From assembly GCA_038231575.1 (NCBI GenBank), contig JBBRLB010000012.1, positions 1 through 64,000 on the forward strand: DNA of 64,000 nucleotides, written 5' to 3'. Positions 8,778 to 16,875 of this stretch are shown here, piece after piece. The first letter of the stretch is position 1. Each line of letters starts with the position of its first letter. The notes under the pieces were generated by a model. That model did not search any database, was not told where the DNA came from, and worked only from the letters and a program-made list of their open reading frames with translations. A program made the translations under genes and the position numbers. This DNA is from CAITWF01 sp038231575 (lineage in GTDB: Bacteria > Verrucomicrobiota > Verrucomicrobiia > Opitutales > Opitutaceae).

Positions 8778-10757
8778 TTGCTTGCGAGCTCCCCCACCTT
8801 CACTCACGGTCGAACTCGCTTGGCTCCGCCTGCCTCACCGCCCGCCCCCTCTTCGCGCCCCGCGATCCTCGCGTGCGGCGCACTCATCGCCGCCGCCGCG
8901 CTCGCCGCGTATGCGAACAGCTTCGGCGGCCCGTTCGTCTACGACGACGGCCCTGCGATCGCGGACAACGCCTCGCTGCGACATTTCGCGTCCGCCCTTT
9001 TTCCACCGCCCGGCACCACCGTCAGCGGCCGCCCGCTCGTCAACCTCTCCTTCGCCCTCAACTACGCGCTCAGCGGCTCGAACGTCTGGAGTTACCACGC
9101 CCTCAATCTCCTCATCCACCTCGCCGCCGGCCTCGCGCTCTTCGGCGTCGTGCGGAGAACGCTTTCGACTTTCCACTTTCAGGCTTCCACCGCCACCGCC
9201 TGCGCGATCGCCCTCCTCTGGACGGTGCACCCGCTGCAAACCGAGTCCGTCACCTACGTCGTGCAACGCGCCGAGTCGCTCATGGGCCTCTGCTATTTAC
9301 TCACGCTCTACGGCTTCATCCGGGGGATCCCGTGTCATCCATTAGGGGACAAAGCCCGCAACCCTTCGGGCTCGGGGTGGTTCGCGTTTTCCTTCGCCGC
9401 CTGCGTCTGCGGCATAGCGAGCAAGGAGGTCATGGCCTCCGCGCCGCTCGTCGTGTGGCTGTTCGACCGCACCTTCTTCGCCGGCTCGTTTCGAGCGGCG
9501 ATTGCGCAGCGAAAAAATTTCTACGCCGCCCTCGCGAGCACGTGGATCCCACTCGCGATTCTCGTCGCCAGCACCGGCGGTAATCGCGGCGGCACCGTCG
9601 GACTCGACGTGGGCGTCGCACCGTGGGCCTACGGGCTTACGCAATTCCGCGCCATCACGCACTACCTGGCGCTCTCGTTCTGGCCCGCGCCGCTCATCTT
9701 CGAATACGGCACATTCTGGGAAAAAGATCCCTCCGCGGTCGTGCCGTATGCGCTGCTCGTCGTCACGCTACTCGGTGCGACCGGCTGGGCGCTCGTGCGC
9801 CGGCCCGCGCTCGGATTTCTCGGCGCCTGGTTTTTCGTGATGCTCGCGCCGACGTCGCTCATCCCCGGCGTCACCCAGATGATCGTCGAACACCGGATGT
9901 ATCTTTCGCTCGCGGCGGTGATCGTGCTCGTGGTCGTCACTCTGCCGCGCCGGTTCGGCCCGCGCAGTCTGCTCGTCCCCTTCGCCCTCGGCGTCCCGTT
10001 GCTCGCCGCGACAATTTCCCGAAACGCCGACTATCGCACCGAGCTCTCGCTCTGGGCCGACACCGCCGCGAAACGCCCTTCCAACGCCCTCGCCCACTGC
10101 AATCTCGCGATCGCACTCGTAAAAGCGGGCCGGCTCGACGAGGCCGTCGCGCCCTACGAGCAATCGCTCGCCCTCGCCGGCCGGGCCGCCAACACGCACT
10201 ATAACTACGGCGTCCTCCTCGCGCGGCTCGGGCGCGAGGACGACGCGCTCGCGCACTACGAGCAGGCGCTGCTCGTGCAGCCCGAGTTCGCGTCCGCGCA
10301 AAGCAATCTGGGCACGCTGCTTTTTCTCCGCGGCCGCGCCGCCGATGCGATTCCGCCTCTCGAACACGCCCTCCGCCTGCGGCCCGACGACAGCGAGACG
10401 CATTGCACGCTCGCGAACGCGCTCGCGCAAACCGGCCGCGTTCCCGCCGCGCTCGCACACTACGCGCGCGCCCTCGCCCTCTCCCCCGCCAACCCCGAGC
10501 ACCACTACAACTTCGCCAACACGCTCCTGCTGCTCGGCCGCACCAGCGAAGCGATCGCGCACTACGAAGCCGCGCTGCGCGCGCGGCCCGACGACGCCGA
10601 CACGCATTTCAACCTCGGCCTCGCACTCGATCAATCCGGTCGCCCCGCCGACGCGATCGTCCAGCTCGAAACCGCCCTCCGTCTGCGCCCGAACGATCAG
10701 GCCGCGCGCGAAAATCTCGCCCGCCTGCGCGCCACGGGGCCGGCCGGCGCCCGCTGA
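8778..10757 (+). CDS. TMTC-like polytopic membrane protein with C-terminal TPR repeats
   Basis: Up to 659 aa. The start is uncertain: the frame opens at TTG 8778, and another in-frame TTG at 8820 is closer to the first membrane segment. The N-terminal ~400 residues contain about 10 hydrophobic helices with signatures of O-mannosyltransferase-like TMTC proteins (NSFGGPFVYDDGPAI, RPLVNLSFALNYAL, HPLQTESVTYVVQRAESLMG, VEHRMYLSLA). Residues ~430-655 are six 34-residue TPRs. The GT-C-type DD motif after the first helix suggests a glycosyltransferase using a lipid-linked sugar, with TPRs guiding the acceptor; activity is not proven. A short insertion-like segment (residues ~188-201) interrupts a cytoplasmic loop. 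Homologous architecture recurs at 63388-64000. Confidence 0.75.
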   Translation: MLASSPTFTHGRTRLAPPASPPAPSSRPAILACGALIAAAALAAYANSFGGPFVYDDGPAIADNASLRHFASALFPPPGTTVSGRPLVNLSFALNYALSGSNVWSYHALNLLIHLAAGLALFGVVRRTLSTFHFQASTATACAIALLWTVHPLQTESVTYVVQRAESLMGLCYLLTLYGFIRGIPCHPLGDKARNPSGSGWFAFSFAACVCGIASKEVMASAPLVVWLFDRTFFAGSFRAAIAQRKNFYAALASTWIPLAILVASTGGNRGGTVGLDVGVAPWAYGLTQFRAITHYLALSFWPAPLIFEYGTFWEKDPSAVVPYALLVVTLLGATGWALVRRPALGFLGAWFFVMLAPTSLIPGVTQMIVEHRMYLSLAAVIVLVVVTLPRRFGPRSLLVPFALGVPLLAATISRNADYRTELSLWADTAAKRPSNALAHCNLAIALVKAGRLDEAVAPYEQSLALAGRAANTHYNYGVLLARLGREDDALAHYEQALLVQPEFASAQSNLGTLLFLRGRAADAIPPLEHALRLRPDDSETHCTLANALAQTGRVPAALAHYARALALSPANPEHHYNFANTLLLLGRTSEAIAHYEAALRARPDDADTHFNLGLALDQSGRPADAIVQLETALRLRPNDQAARENLARLRATGPAGAR

Positions 10758-10790
10758 AGCAATCCGGTGCGATCGGATCGGGCCGCGACG

Positions 10791-12275
10791 CTATCGTTCC
10801 AACTTGAAGTTCGGATCGACGGCAGGACGTTGATCGACGTTGGCGACTTTCCAACCCGTGCGATACATCCAATCCGCCATTTTCTTCAGCTTCGGATAAT
10901 TGATATTTTCGGCACTGTCCTGCGGCGTGTGATAGTCGGCGTGCAGCAGGCTCGTATACATCACCGCGGGGATTCCCAGTCGCGCATACGGCAAGTGATC
11001 GCTTCTAAAATACCAGCCTTCCGCATGCGTGACTTCGTCCCAGGTCGCATCGAGGGTGAAGTGGGGACCTTCTCGGTTGGCCGCGAGCGCCAGCGCGACC
11101 AGCTCCGCTGAATTCCGGTGGGGCGGAGTTACCCCCAGCAAAGCGGCCTCGTCCGTGTCATTTCGCCCGATCATGTCACCGTTCAAAACTGCCACGATCT
11201 CCTGCAGCGGCACCGTCGGGTGCGCCGAAAAATATTTCGAGCCGAGCAGCCCGCGTTCTTCCGCGCCGTGGATCACAAACAAAACCGATCGTTTGCCCGG
11301 GCTCTGCACAAACGCCCGCGCACACGCGAGCACGGCTACATTCACGCTGCCGTTGTCGTCGGCGCCGTGATAAACCACATCGCCCTTGATCGGGTTTCGG
11401 ATGCCGTGCGCATCGGTGTGTCCGCTGTAGAGCACATACTCCGACTCCAATTTGGCATCAGTTCCCGCGACCTTGCCGATCACATTGACCGAGGGGTAAG
11501 GAGATCGGGAAACAATGAGGTGGGCCTTAAGCGTCGCCTTACCGTCCTGCAGATCTTTCTTCGCGCTCGCGTGCAGCCAGATGACGGGCGCCGTCGCCGT
11601 GACGCTGGCATTGGCGCCGCCGTCGATATCATAGAGGCCCAGCTTGAAATTTTCCGTAGCATCGGCCCAGGCCCGCTCGCCCGCCTCATCGGCGATGAAA
11701 AGAATCGCCGCCGCTCCGCGGCGCAACAACGGCAGGCCATACTTCGTCAACATGCTCCGGCTGTAACGCCACGTCGGCAGGGAGATGTTCGGATTATATT
11801 CTTTCGCGTTGGCCTCGATGGCCACCACCCGGCCCGCCACCTCCGCCGCGCTGAGGTCGATTTCCGCCGCGTTGCCCAAATAAACAATCGGCGCGTTGAG
11901 CGACATATGGGCCAGTTGCGCCACCGCCGCCTCCTGCCACAGCGCCAACGGCGTGTCGTTGATGGCGATGCTCGAACGCTCGCTCAGTTGATTCCGCCAC
12001 AGCGTAAAAAATTGGAAATACGTGCCATCGTCGCCCGCGGGCTTCAACCCAATCGCCCGGTATTTTTCCGCCGTCCACATGGCGGCCTTCAATTCATCCA
12101 ACGTGCCCGCCGCGCGGCCGTTGAAATGGGAATCGGCCAGCGCATAGAGATCGTTTTTCAAATCCTCCTCCCGGATCGCACTCAACGCCGGTGGATTCTC
12201 CGCTTGTGCGAACACCGCCTTGGCCGCCAACAGCAGGGAACCCAGCAAATAGATTATTTTCATTTTTCGAGTCAT
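10791..12275 (-). CDS. Secreted M28-family zinc aminopeptidase
   Basis: 494 aa from ATG at 12275; MTRKMKIIYLLGSLLLAAKA followed by VFAQ is a clear signal peptide, so the frame upstream of it is not coding. The M28 zinc site is complete: GHTDAHG, ADDNGS (bridging Asp), HGAEERGLLG (catalytic Glu), NGDMIGR and YHTPQDS near the end. Residues ~100-280 correspond to the inserted PA-like domain of this family. The predicted role is removal of N-terminal residues from peptides in the periplasm or medium. It converges on the TPR membrane-protein gene with a 33-bp gap and no obvious terminator, and is divergent from glycerate kinase. Confidence 0.88.
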   Translation of the reverse strand: MTRKMKIIYLLGSLLLAAKAVFAQAENPPALSAIREEDLKNDLYALADSHFNGRAAGTLDELKAAMWTAEKYRAIGLKPAGDDGTYFQFFTLWRNQLSERSSIAINDTPLALWQEAAVAQLAHMSLNAPIVYLGNAAEIDLSAAEVAGRVVAIEANAKEYNPNISLPTWRYSRSMLTKYGLPLLRRGAAAILFIADEAGERAWADATENFKLGLYDIDGGANASVTATAPVIWLHASAKKDLQDGKATLKAHLIVSRSPYPSVNVIGKVAGTDAKLESEYVLYSGHTDAHGIRNPIKGDVVYHGADDNGSVNVAVLACARAFVQSPGKRSVLFVIHGAEERGLLGSKYFSAHPTVPLQEIVAVLNGDMIGRNDTDEAALLGVTPPHRNSAELVALALAANREGPHFTLDATWDEVTHAEGWYFRSDHLPYARLGIPAVMYTSLLHADYHTPQDSAENINYPKLKKMADWMYRTGWKVANVDQRPAVDPNFKLER

Positions 12276-12456
12276 TAAACGAACACGGGAAGCTCGGCCG
12301 GAGCCGCTCGAGAACGCTGCGGTCGTGATGGCTCTAAGCAAACCCCAACCGGCTGCGCCCATCGTCGCTTGCGCACCAGCCGGGTTTCACGCCGGGCACC
12401 CTGCCCCGCCCCTTTTCCCTTTTCACTTCACCGTCGCCCGCCACGCTTCCCTGCCG

Positions 12457-13620
12457 ATGCGCGTCCTCGTAGCCTTCGACAAATTCAAGGACTCCCTCAC
12501 GTCGCCGGCCGCGTGCGCGCTTACGGCTGACGCGCTCCGCGCCGCGCATCCCGACTGGCAGCTCGATCTCTGCCCGCTGACTGACGGCGGCGAAGGGTTC
12601 TGTGACATCCTCACGCGCGCCGCCAACGGTCGCATCGAAAAACTTTCCGTCACCGGTCCCCGCGGCAATCCGGTTGAAGCCACGCTCGGCTTCGTCCCAC
12701 TCGAGAAAATCCCGCCCGCCGCCCGCGCGCTGCTGGCCATCGAAAATCCGCCGTCACCCCCCTCCCAGTCCACTGTCGCCGTGATCGAAATGGCGACCGC
12801 GTCCGGCCTCGCGCTCCTCGCCCCCGCGCAACGCGATCCCTGGCACGCCTCGACGCTCGGCACAGGTGAATTGCTCGGCGCCGCCGCGCAACCCGGCGTC
12901 GTCGCGATCCTCCTCGGTATCGGCGGCAGCGCCACCAGTGATCTCGGGCTCGGGGCGCTCGCCGCGCTCGGACTTGAATTCCGGAATGGCCGCAGCGAAC
13001 GCGTGCATCCGCCCGTGCCCGCACGTTGGTCGGAAATCGCCCGGCTCGCCGGCCGCGTGCCGGAAAATTTCCCGCCGATGCGAATCGCGTGCGACGTCAC
13101 CAATCCTCTCCTCGGCCCGCGCGGCGCCGCCGCGATCTATGGTCCGCAAAAAGGCCTGCGCGCCGCCGCGGTGGCGAATCTCGATCACGCCGCGGCGCGC
13201 CTTGCGCTCATGCTCTGCACGCACTGCGGCACATCCCACGCGCTCATGGACGCGCCCGGCGCCGGGGCCGCCGGCGGACTCGGCTTCGGTCTCATGGCCG
13301 CCGCCGGGGCGAGATTGCTCCCCGGTTTCGATCTTGTCTCCGCCTGGCTCGATCTCGAGCCGAAGCTGGCCGCCGCCGATCTCGTGATCACCGGTGAAGG
13401 CCGCTTCGACGAAAGCTCCCTCACCGGCAAAGGCCCCGGCGCGATCGCCGCGCGCGCGATCGCGCTCGGCAAACCGGTTCACGTTTTCGCCGGCGCCATC
13501 GCGGCGCCCCCGCAAAAAAATCTCGCGCTCCATGCCATCACCCCGCCCGGGGTGCCGCTCTCCCAGGCCCTGCGCGACGCTTCCGTCAATCTCCCGGCCG
13601 CCGTCCGCCGCGCATTTTAG
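12457..13620 (+). CDS. Glycerate kinase (type I, GarK/GlxK family)
   Basis: 387 aa. It phosphorylates D-glycerate with ATP, probably to 2-phosphoglycerate, linking uronate, aldarate or glyoxylate breakdown to glycolysis. The ATG at 12457 is chosen because it gives the family N-terminus MRVLVAFDKFKDSLTS; the frame upstream is low-complexity. Conserved blocks are LTDGGEGF (43-48), GIGGSATSDLGLGAL (from 154) and, near the end, DLVITGEGRFDESSLTGKGP and AIALGKPVHVFAG. Length matches the family (~380). It sits at the edge of the glycan-use block, and a hydroxyacid dehydrogenase at 19803 could supply glycerate. The first copy of the 19-bp palindrome begins 33 bp after its stop. Confidence 0.92.
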   Translation: MRVLVAFDKFKDSLTSPAACALTADALRAAHPDWQLDLCPLTDGGEGFCDILTRAANGRIEKLSVTGPRGNPVEATLGFVPLEKIPPAARALLAIENPPSPPSQSTVAVIEMATASGLALLAPAQRDPWHASTLGTGELLGAAAQPGVVAILLGIGGSATSDLGLGALAALGLEFRNGRSERVHPPVPARWSEIARLAGRVPENFPPMRIACDVTNPLLGPRGAAAIYGPQKGLRAAAVANLDHAAARLALMLCTHCGTSHALMDAPGAGAAGGLGFGLMAAAGARLLPGFDLVSAWLDLEPKLAAADLVITGEGRFDESSLTGKGPGAIAARAIALGKPVHVFAGAIAAPPQKNLALHAITPPGVPLSQALRDASVNLPAAVRRAF

Positions 13621-13652
13621 GTATCCAGCGCCGGTGCATTCCTCCGCGGGTT

Positions 13653-13671
13653 TGTAACGTAATACGTTACA
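13653..13671. promoter_or_regulatory. 19-bp palindrome TGTAACGTAATACGTTACA, copy 1
   Basis: A perfect odd-length palindrome (9-1-9) in the 87-bp gap between glycerate kinase and the HTH gene, ending 36 bp before the HTH start codon. That is a natural place for an operator. Its A/T-balanced composition stands out from the GC-rich flanks. Three further copies are at 14102, 22770 and 22815. It may be an operator of the neighbouring HTH protein or a mobile palindromic repeat. Confidence 0.75.
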
Positions 13672-13707
13672 TCGCGCCCGGCTCTCTGTGACCAGGGGCG
13701 ATACACT

Positions 13708-14094
13708 ATGAAATATCGTCCTCGCTATCAGGCTCCCGCCTACCACGTGCCCGGGCAATTTCACCTGCCCGCGGAGCTCGCCACTGCCCTCGCCGAATCC
13801 GCCATAAAATCACTCCGGGCCGCCGCCCGGCTGGCGCTGGCCTCGCCCCCCGCGTCCCGCGGAGCGACGCTCAAACCCGGCGGTGCCACGCCACTCTGGA
13901 ACGAACTGGCCGCGGCAGTTCAAGCGCAACTCGTCCGTCGCGGTGAGAAAGCCAATCTCGCCCGGGTGCTGGGCCTGCCGCGGCAGCGCATCCAGGATTT
14001 GCTGCGCACCCGGAAACATCTGCCCGATGCGGAACGCACCCTTTTGCTGCTGGTGTGGCTGCAAACCCGACGGGCCGGGCGCGATCTCGCCTGA
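13708..14094 (+). CDS. Small helix-turn-helix protein, flanked by the 19-bp palindrome
   Basis: 128 aa with ATG at 13708 and an AGGGG ribosome-binding sequence ~10 bp upstream. The C-terminal third resembles a Cro/C1-like helix-turn-helix (KANLARVLGLPRQRIQDLLR, ~81-100), followed by a basic turn (TRKHLPDAER) and a hydrophobic helix (TLLLLVWLQTRR). The N-terminal 60 residues are Pro- and Ala-rich and match nothing I recognise. There is no transposase or nuclease motif. Palindrome copies lie 36 bp before the start and 8 bp after the stop, so the gene is bracketed by what may be its own binding site. The function is inferred to be DNA binding and possible autoregulation. Confidence 0.68.
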   Translation: MKYRPRYQAPAYHVPGQFHLPAELATALAESAIKSLRAAARLALASPPASRGATLKPGGATPLWNELAAAVQAQLVRRGEKANLARVLGLPRQRIQDLLRTRKHLPDAERTLLLLVWLQTRRAGRDLA

Positions 14095-14101
14095 AGCCGA
14101 A

Positions 14102-14120
14102 TGTAACGTAATACGTTACA
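14102..14120. promoter_or_regulatory. 19-bp palindrome TGTAACGTAATACGTTACA, copy 2
   Basis: Begins 7 bp after the last base of the HTH stop codon and ends 71 bp before the ATG of the DUF1343 gene. The core is identical to copy 1. Taking the reverse complement, its flanks (TTT before and ATT after) agree with those of copies 1 and 4, so the repeat unit extends slightly beyond the core. Confidence 0.75.
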
Positions 14121-14191
14121 AACAGGCTCGCGCCACGCCGGTGGAAAACGACTCGACCGGGCCGCGCGGAGTGGCCCAAGCTGCGGGCTTC

Positions 14192-15553
14192 ATGGCTGGA
14201 GCCTCCCGAGTATTTTTGCTGCGCATGTTGTTTCCGCTGCTGGCGTCACTGCTGGCACTCGCGGGCTGTTCGTCGGCGAAGGCGCCGGCCGCCAAGACCC
14301 CGCCGCTGTTCGTCCCGCCGATCGCGACCCTGCCCGCGCCGCCCAAGGAAAATCTGCCGCCCGTGATGCTCGGCATCGACGTCCTCGAGGCGGAAGGTTT
14401 CGCCGCCGTGAAGGGCAAGCGCCTCGGCCTCCTCACGCATCCCGCCGGCGTGAATCGCCGCGGCCTCAGCACGATCGATGTGTTGCGCCGCGCGCCCGGG
14501 GTCCAACTCGTCGCCCTGTTCGCGGTCGAGCACGGCCTCTACGGCGATCTGCCCGCGGAAAAGCCCTTCCCCGACAAAATCGATCTGCGCACGGGGCTGA
14601 TGGTTTATTCCCTCTACAAAGGAAATCTCGTGCGCGCCACCCCCGCGCAGCTCAAGGGCATCGACGCCCTCGTGATCGATCTGCAGGACATCGGCACGCG
14701 CAGCTACACGTTCAGCAGCGCGATGAAAGTCGCGATGGAGGCATGCTTCGAGGCCGGCAAGGAAGTCATCGTCCTCGATCGGCCCAATCCGCTCGGCGGA
14801 CTCAAGGTCGACGGACCGCTGCTCGACGCCAACCGGATGAGCGATGTCGGCAAGTTCCGCGTGCCCTATGTGCACGGCCTCACGATCGGCGAACTCGCGC
14901 TGATGGTGCGCAACGAGCTGCCCCCGGGCGGCCTGGCGATCACTGAGGCGGCGCGCGCCAAGGGCAAACTCACCGTCATCCCGATGCGCGGTTGGACGCG
15001 CGCGATGTTGTGGCCCGACACCGGGCTGCCGTTCATCGGCACCTCGGGCCTCGTGCTCGATTTCGCCGCGTGCGAGGGCTACCCAATGACCGGGCTCGGT
15101 TGCATGCTCAACGGCTTCCGCCACGGCGTCGGCGATCAGCATCCGTTCCGCGGCGTCTCGCACCAGACGATCAAATCCGAGGTGATCGAAAAGGAACTGC
15201 GCGTGCTGCCGCTCTCCGGGATTCAGTTTCGCCGCATCACGGTGCCCAACGCGAAGACCGGCCAACCGGGCAGCGGTCTCTTCATCGACATCACCGACTA
15301 CGAGGCGTGGGCGCCCACCGAGCTGAATTTCTGGCTGATGAAACTCGCGTGCAAGCTGGAGCCGAGAAATCCGTTCATCGCCGCGACGGACGCGCAGCGC
15401 AAAACCTTCCTCGTGCACATGGGCTCGCAGGCGTTTCTCAACGATCTCCTCACCAAAGGCCGCAACGTGGACGTCGCGGCCTGGCTCAAACCCTGGCGCG
15501 AACAGGACAGAATCTACCAGGAGCAGAGCAAAAAATTCTGGCTGTATCGCTGA
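14192..15553 (+). CDS. DUF1343 lipoprotein, NamZ-like exo-beta-N-acetylmuramidase
   Basis: About 453 aa. ATG 14192 gives a lipoprotein signal with Arg residues before the hydrophobic core (MAGASRVFLLRMLFPLLASL) and a lipobox LALAGC with Cys26; ATG 14225 is the alternative. The rest is a full DUF1343 domain: GKRLGLLTHPAGVNRRG, AVEHGLYGDL, DALVIDLQDIGTRSYTF, VIVLDRPNPLGG, FIGTSGLVLD and the C-terminal PWREQ. Characterised members (NamZ, GH171) release N-acetylmuramic acid from the non-reducing end of peptidoglycan fragments, and the active-site Glu of EHGLYG is present. It probably acts at the envelope in wall recycling. Palindrome copy 2 is in its leader. Confidence 0.85.
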   Translation: MAGASRVFLLRMLFPLLASLLALAGCSSAKAPAAKTPPLFVPPIATLPAPPKENLPPVMLGIDVLEAEGFAAVKGKRLGLLTHPAGVNRRGLSTIDVLRRAPGVQLVALFAVEHGLYGDLPAEKPFPDKIDLRTGLMVYSLYKGNLVRATPAQLKGIDALVIDLQDIGTRSYTFSSAMKVAMEACFEAGKEVIVLDRPNPLGGLKVDGPLLDANRMSDVGKFRVPYVHGLTIGELALMVRNELPPGGLAITEAARAKGKLTVIPMRGWTRAMLWPDTGLPFIGTSGLVLDFAACEGYPMTGLGCMLNGFRHGVGDQHPFRGVSHQTIKSEVIEKELRVLPLSGIQFRRITVPNAKTGQPGSGLFIDITDYEAWAPTELNFWLMKLACKLEPRNPFIAATDAQRKTFLVHMGSQAFLNDLLTKGRNVDVAAWLKPWREQDRIYQEQSKKFWLYR

Positions 15554-15589
15554 GCGCCCCGCCCACGCCGGGCCGGCTGATCTAATATC

Positions 15590-15622
15590 TAATAATTCGT
15601 TGCCCACGCGGCCGAATTATTA
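15590..15622. promoter_or_regulatory. Inverted repeat before the LacI-family gene, possible autoregulatory operator
   Basis: Arms TAATAATTCG (15590-15599) and CGAATTATTA (15613-15622) are perfect complements separated by 13 bp. The right arm ends 11 bp before the GTG start of the regulator, overlapping where the ribosome would bind. The TAATAATT core recurs in the near-palindromes before the symporter (16836) and the second TonB receptor (35726). Confidence 0.5.
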
Positions 15623-15633
15623 AATCTCCCGCG

Positions 15634-16698
15634 GTGCCCCGCCCCAAGAAGATCTCCCAGACCCAGCTCGCGCGCGAGCTCGGCATCTCCCAAGCCCTCG
15701 TCTCCCTCACGCTCAACGGCCGCAAACAGGGCATCAACACCGAGACCTACGACCGCATCTGGGCGCACGCGGTCAAGCGCGGCTACCGGCCGAAAGGCAT
15801 GCACCTCGCCGCGTCGCCCGCCGCGAAACCACGCCAGGTCGGCATCATCCTCCGGGCGCCGCTCCGCCTCAACACGCCCTCGATTTATTTCGGCCACGTG
15901 CAGCACGGCCTGCACACCGCGCTCGAGGTGCGCGACGTCCGCGCGATTTTCATCGGCGCGGAAGATCAACTCGACGCTGGGAAACTGCGCCGGGCCTTCG
16001 TCAACGGCCATGACTTCCACGGCATCGTCCTGATCGGCGAGGTCGCGCGGCCGTTCCTCGATCGCCTGCGGAAAATCGGCCTGCCGATCGTCGCGGTCTC
16101 GGCGCGTTACCCGGGACTGTGTCATTCCGTGCTCGGCAACGAGCCGCAAGCCCTCGAGTCGCTCGTCCAGCATCTCGTCGAACTCGGCCACCGGCGCATC
16201 GGCTGGATCGGGGGCAACATCGGGCTGGGCCGCCACGAAGCCCGGTTCCAAGCGTTGCAAGCCGCACTCGCGCGCGCCGGTCTGGAACTCGACCCGCGCT
16301 ACTGCATCAAACGCCAGGAAGCCGATCGCGCGGAGGGCGTCGAGGCCGCGCACGAAGTGTTGAAGGACGCCCAGCGCGCCGATTTTCCCACGACCTTTGT
16401 CTGCTACAATACGTCGATGGCCGACGGCATGTTGAAGGCGCTCCTGCGCGAGGGCTGGCGCGTGCCGCGGGAACTCAGCATCGCCAGCGCCGACGTCTCG
16501 CCCATCGCCACCGAGGGCACGCCGCGTATCACTGCGGCCGGCTCCAATCCCCAGAAACTCGGCGAGGCCGCCGCGCGCCTCGTCGTCGACGGCACGGCCG
16601 CCGACGATGGCTTCACCGATCTCATGCTGCCCGCCCAGCTCTTCGTCGGCGATACGACGGGCCCGGCGCGCAAAGAAAAGCCAGCGATCAAAGACTGA
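15634..16698 (+). CDS. LacI-family transcriptional regulator
   Basis: 354 aa from GTG 15634. The N-terminal HTH is clear (ISQTQLARELGISQALVSLT then LNGRKQGI, ~5-35), followed by the hinge helix region and a periplasmic-binding-like sensor domain (~60-340; GNEPQALESLVQHLVELGHR then RIGWIGG, FVCYNTSMADGMLKAL). The hinge and first strand deviate somewhat from E. coli LacI, as often in Verrucomicrobia. It precedes the SSS symporter operon and probably senses an imported sugar or sugar acid and represses that operon. A perfect inverted repeat lies immediately upstream, and a related site lies before the symporter. Confidence 0.9.
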   Translation: MPRPKKISQTQLARELGISQALVSLTLNGRKQGINTETYDRIWAHAVKRGYRPKGMHLAASPAAKPRQVGIILRAPLRLNTPSIYFGHVQHGLHTALEVRDVRAIFIGAEDQLDAGKLRRAFVNGHDFHGIVLIGEVARPFLDRLRKIGLPIVAVSARYPGLCHSVLGNEPQALESLVQHLVELGHRRIGWIGGNIGLGRHEARFQALQAALARAGLELDPRYCIKRQEADRAEGVEAAHEVLKDAQRADFPTTFVCYNTSMADGMLKALLREGWRVPRELSIASADVSPIATEGTPRITAAGSNPQKLGEAAARLVVDGTAADDGFTDLMLPAQLFVGDTTGPARKEKPAIKD

Positions 16699-16835
16699 CG
16701 TCGCGCGGCGGGAAATCCTCGCGCTCGAAAATGTTCGCGCCGTGTTCCGGCCCCCCTCGCCGGTTTTCCCTTTTGCCACCGGTCTCGTCTCCCGCCCTTC
16801 GTCCTTCACCCCACCCCGTCTTTCCGCTTGGCATC

Positions 16836-16847
16836 TGATAATTATTA
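16836..16847. promoter_or_regulatory. Near-palindrome TGATAATTATTA before the SSS symporter gene
   Basis: This 12-bp near-palindrome ends 28 bp before the symporter ATG within an otherwise GC-rich 177-bp gap. The identical 12-mer occurs 48 bp upstream of the second TonB receptor gene (35726-35737). A candidate operator for the LacI-family protein encoded just upstream. Confidence 0.5.
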
Positions 16848-16875
16848 GGCTCGTCTCTTTCTCCCGCCCCGCCCC

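Noticed and set aside
13653..14120. Mini-transposon or insertion sequence
   Set aside because: The two palindromes resemble terminal repeats, but each is self-complementary, there is no transposase in the 128-aa gene, and I see no target-site duplication in the flanks. It is kept as a regulatory or cassette question instead.
13883..14191. Long N-terminal extension of the DUF1343 gene
   Set aside because: The frame is open upstream, but it overlaps the HTH gene and palindrome copy 2. A proper lipoprotein signal starts at 14192.
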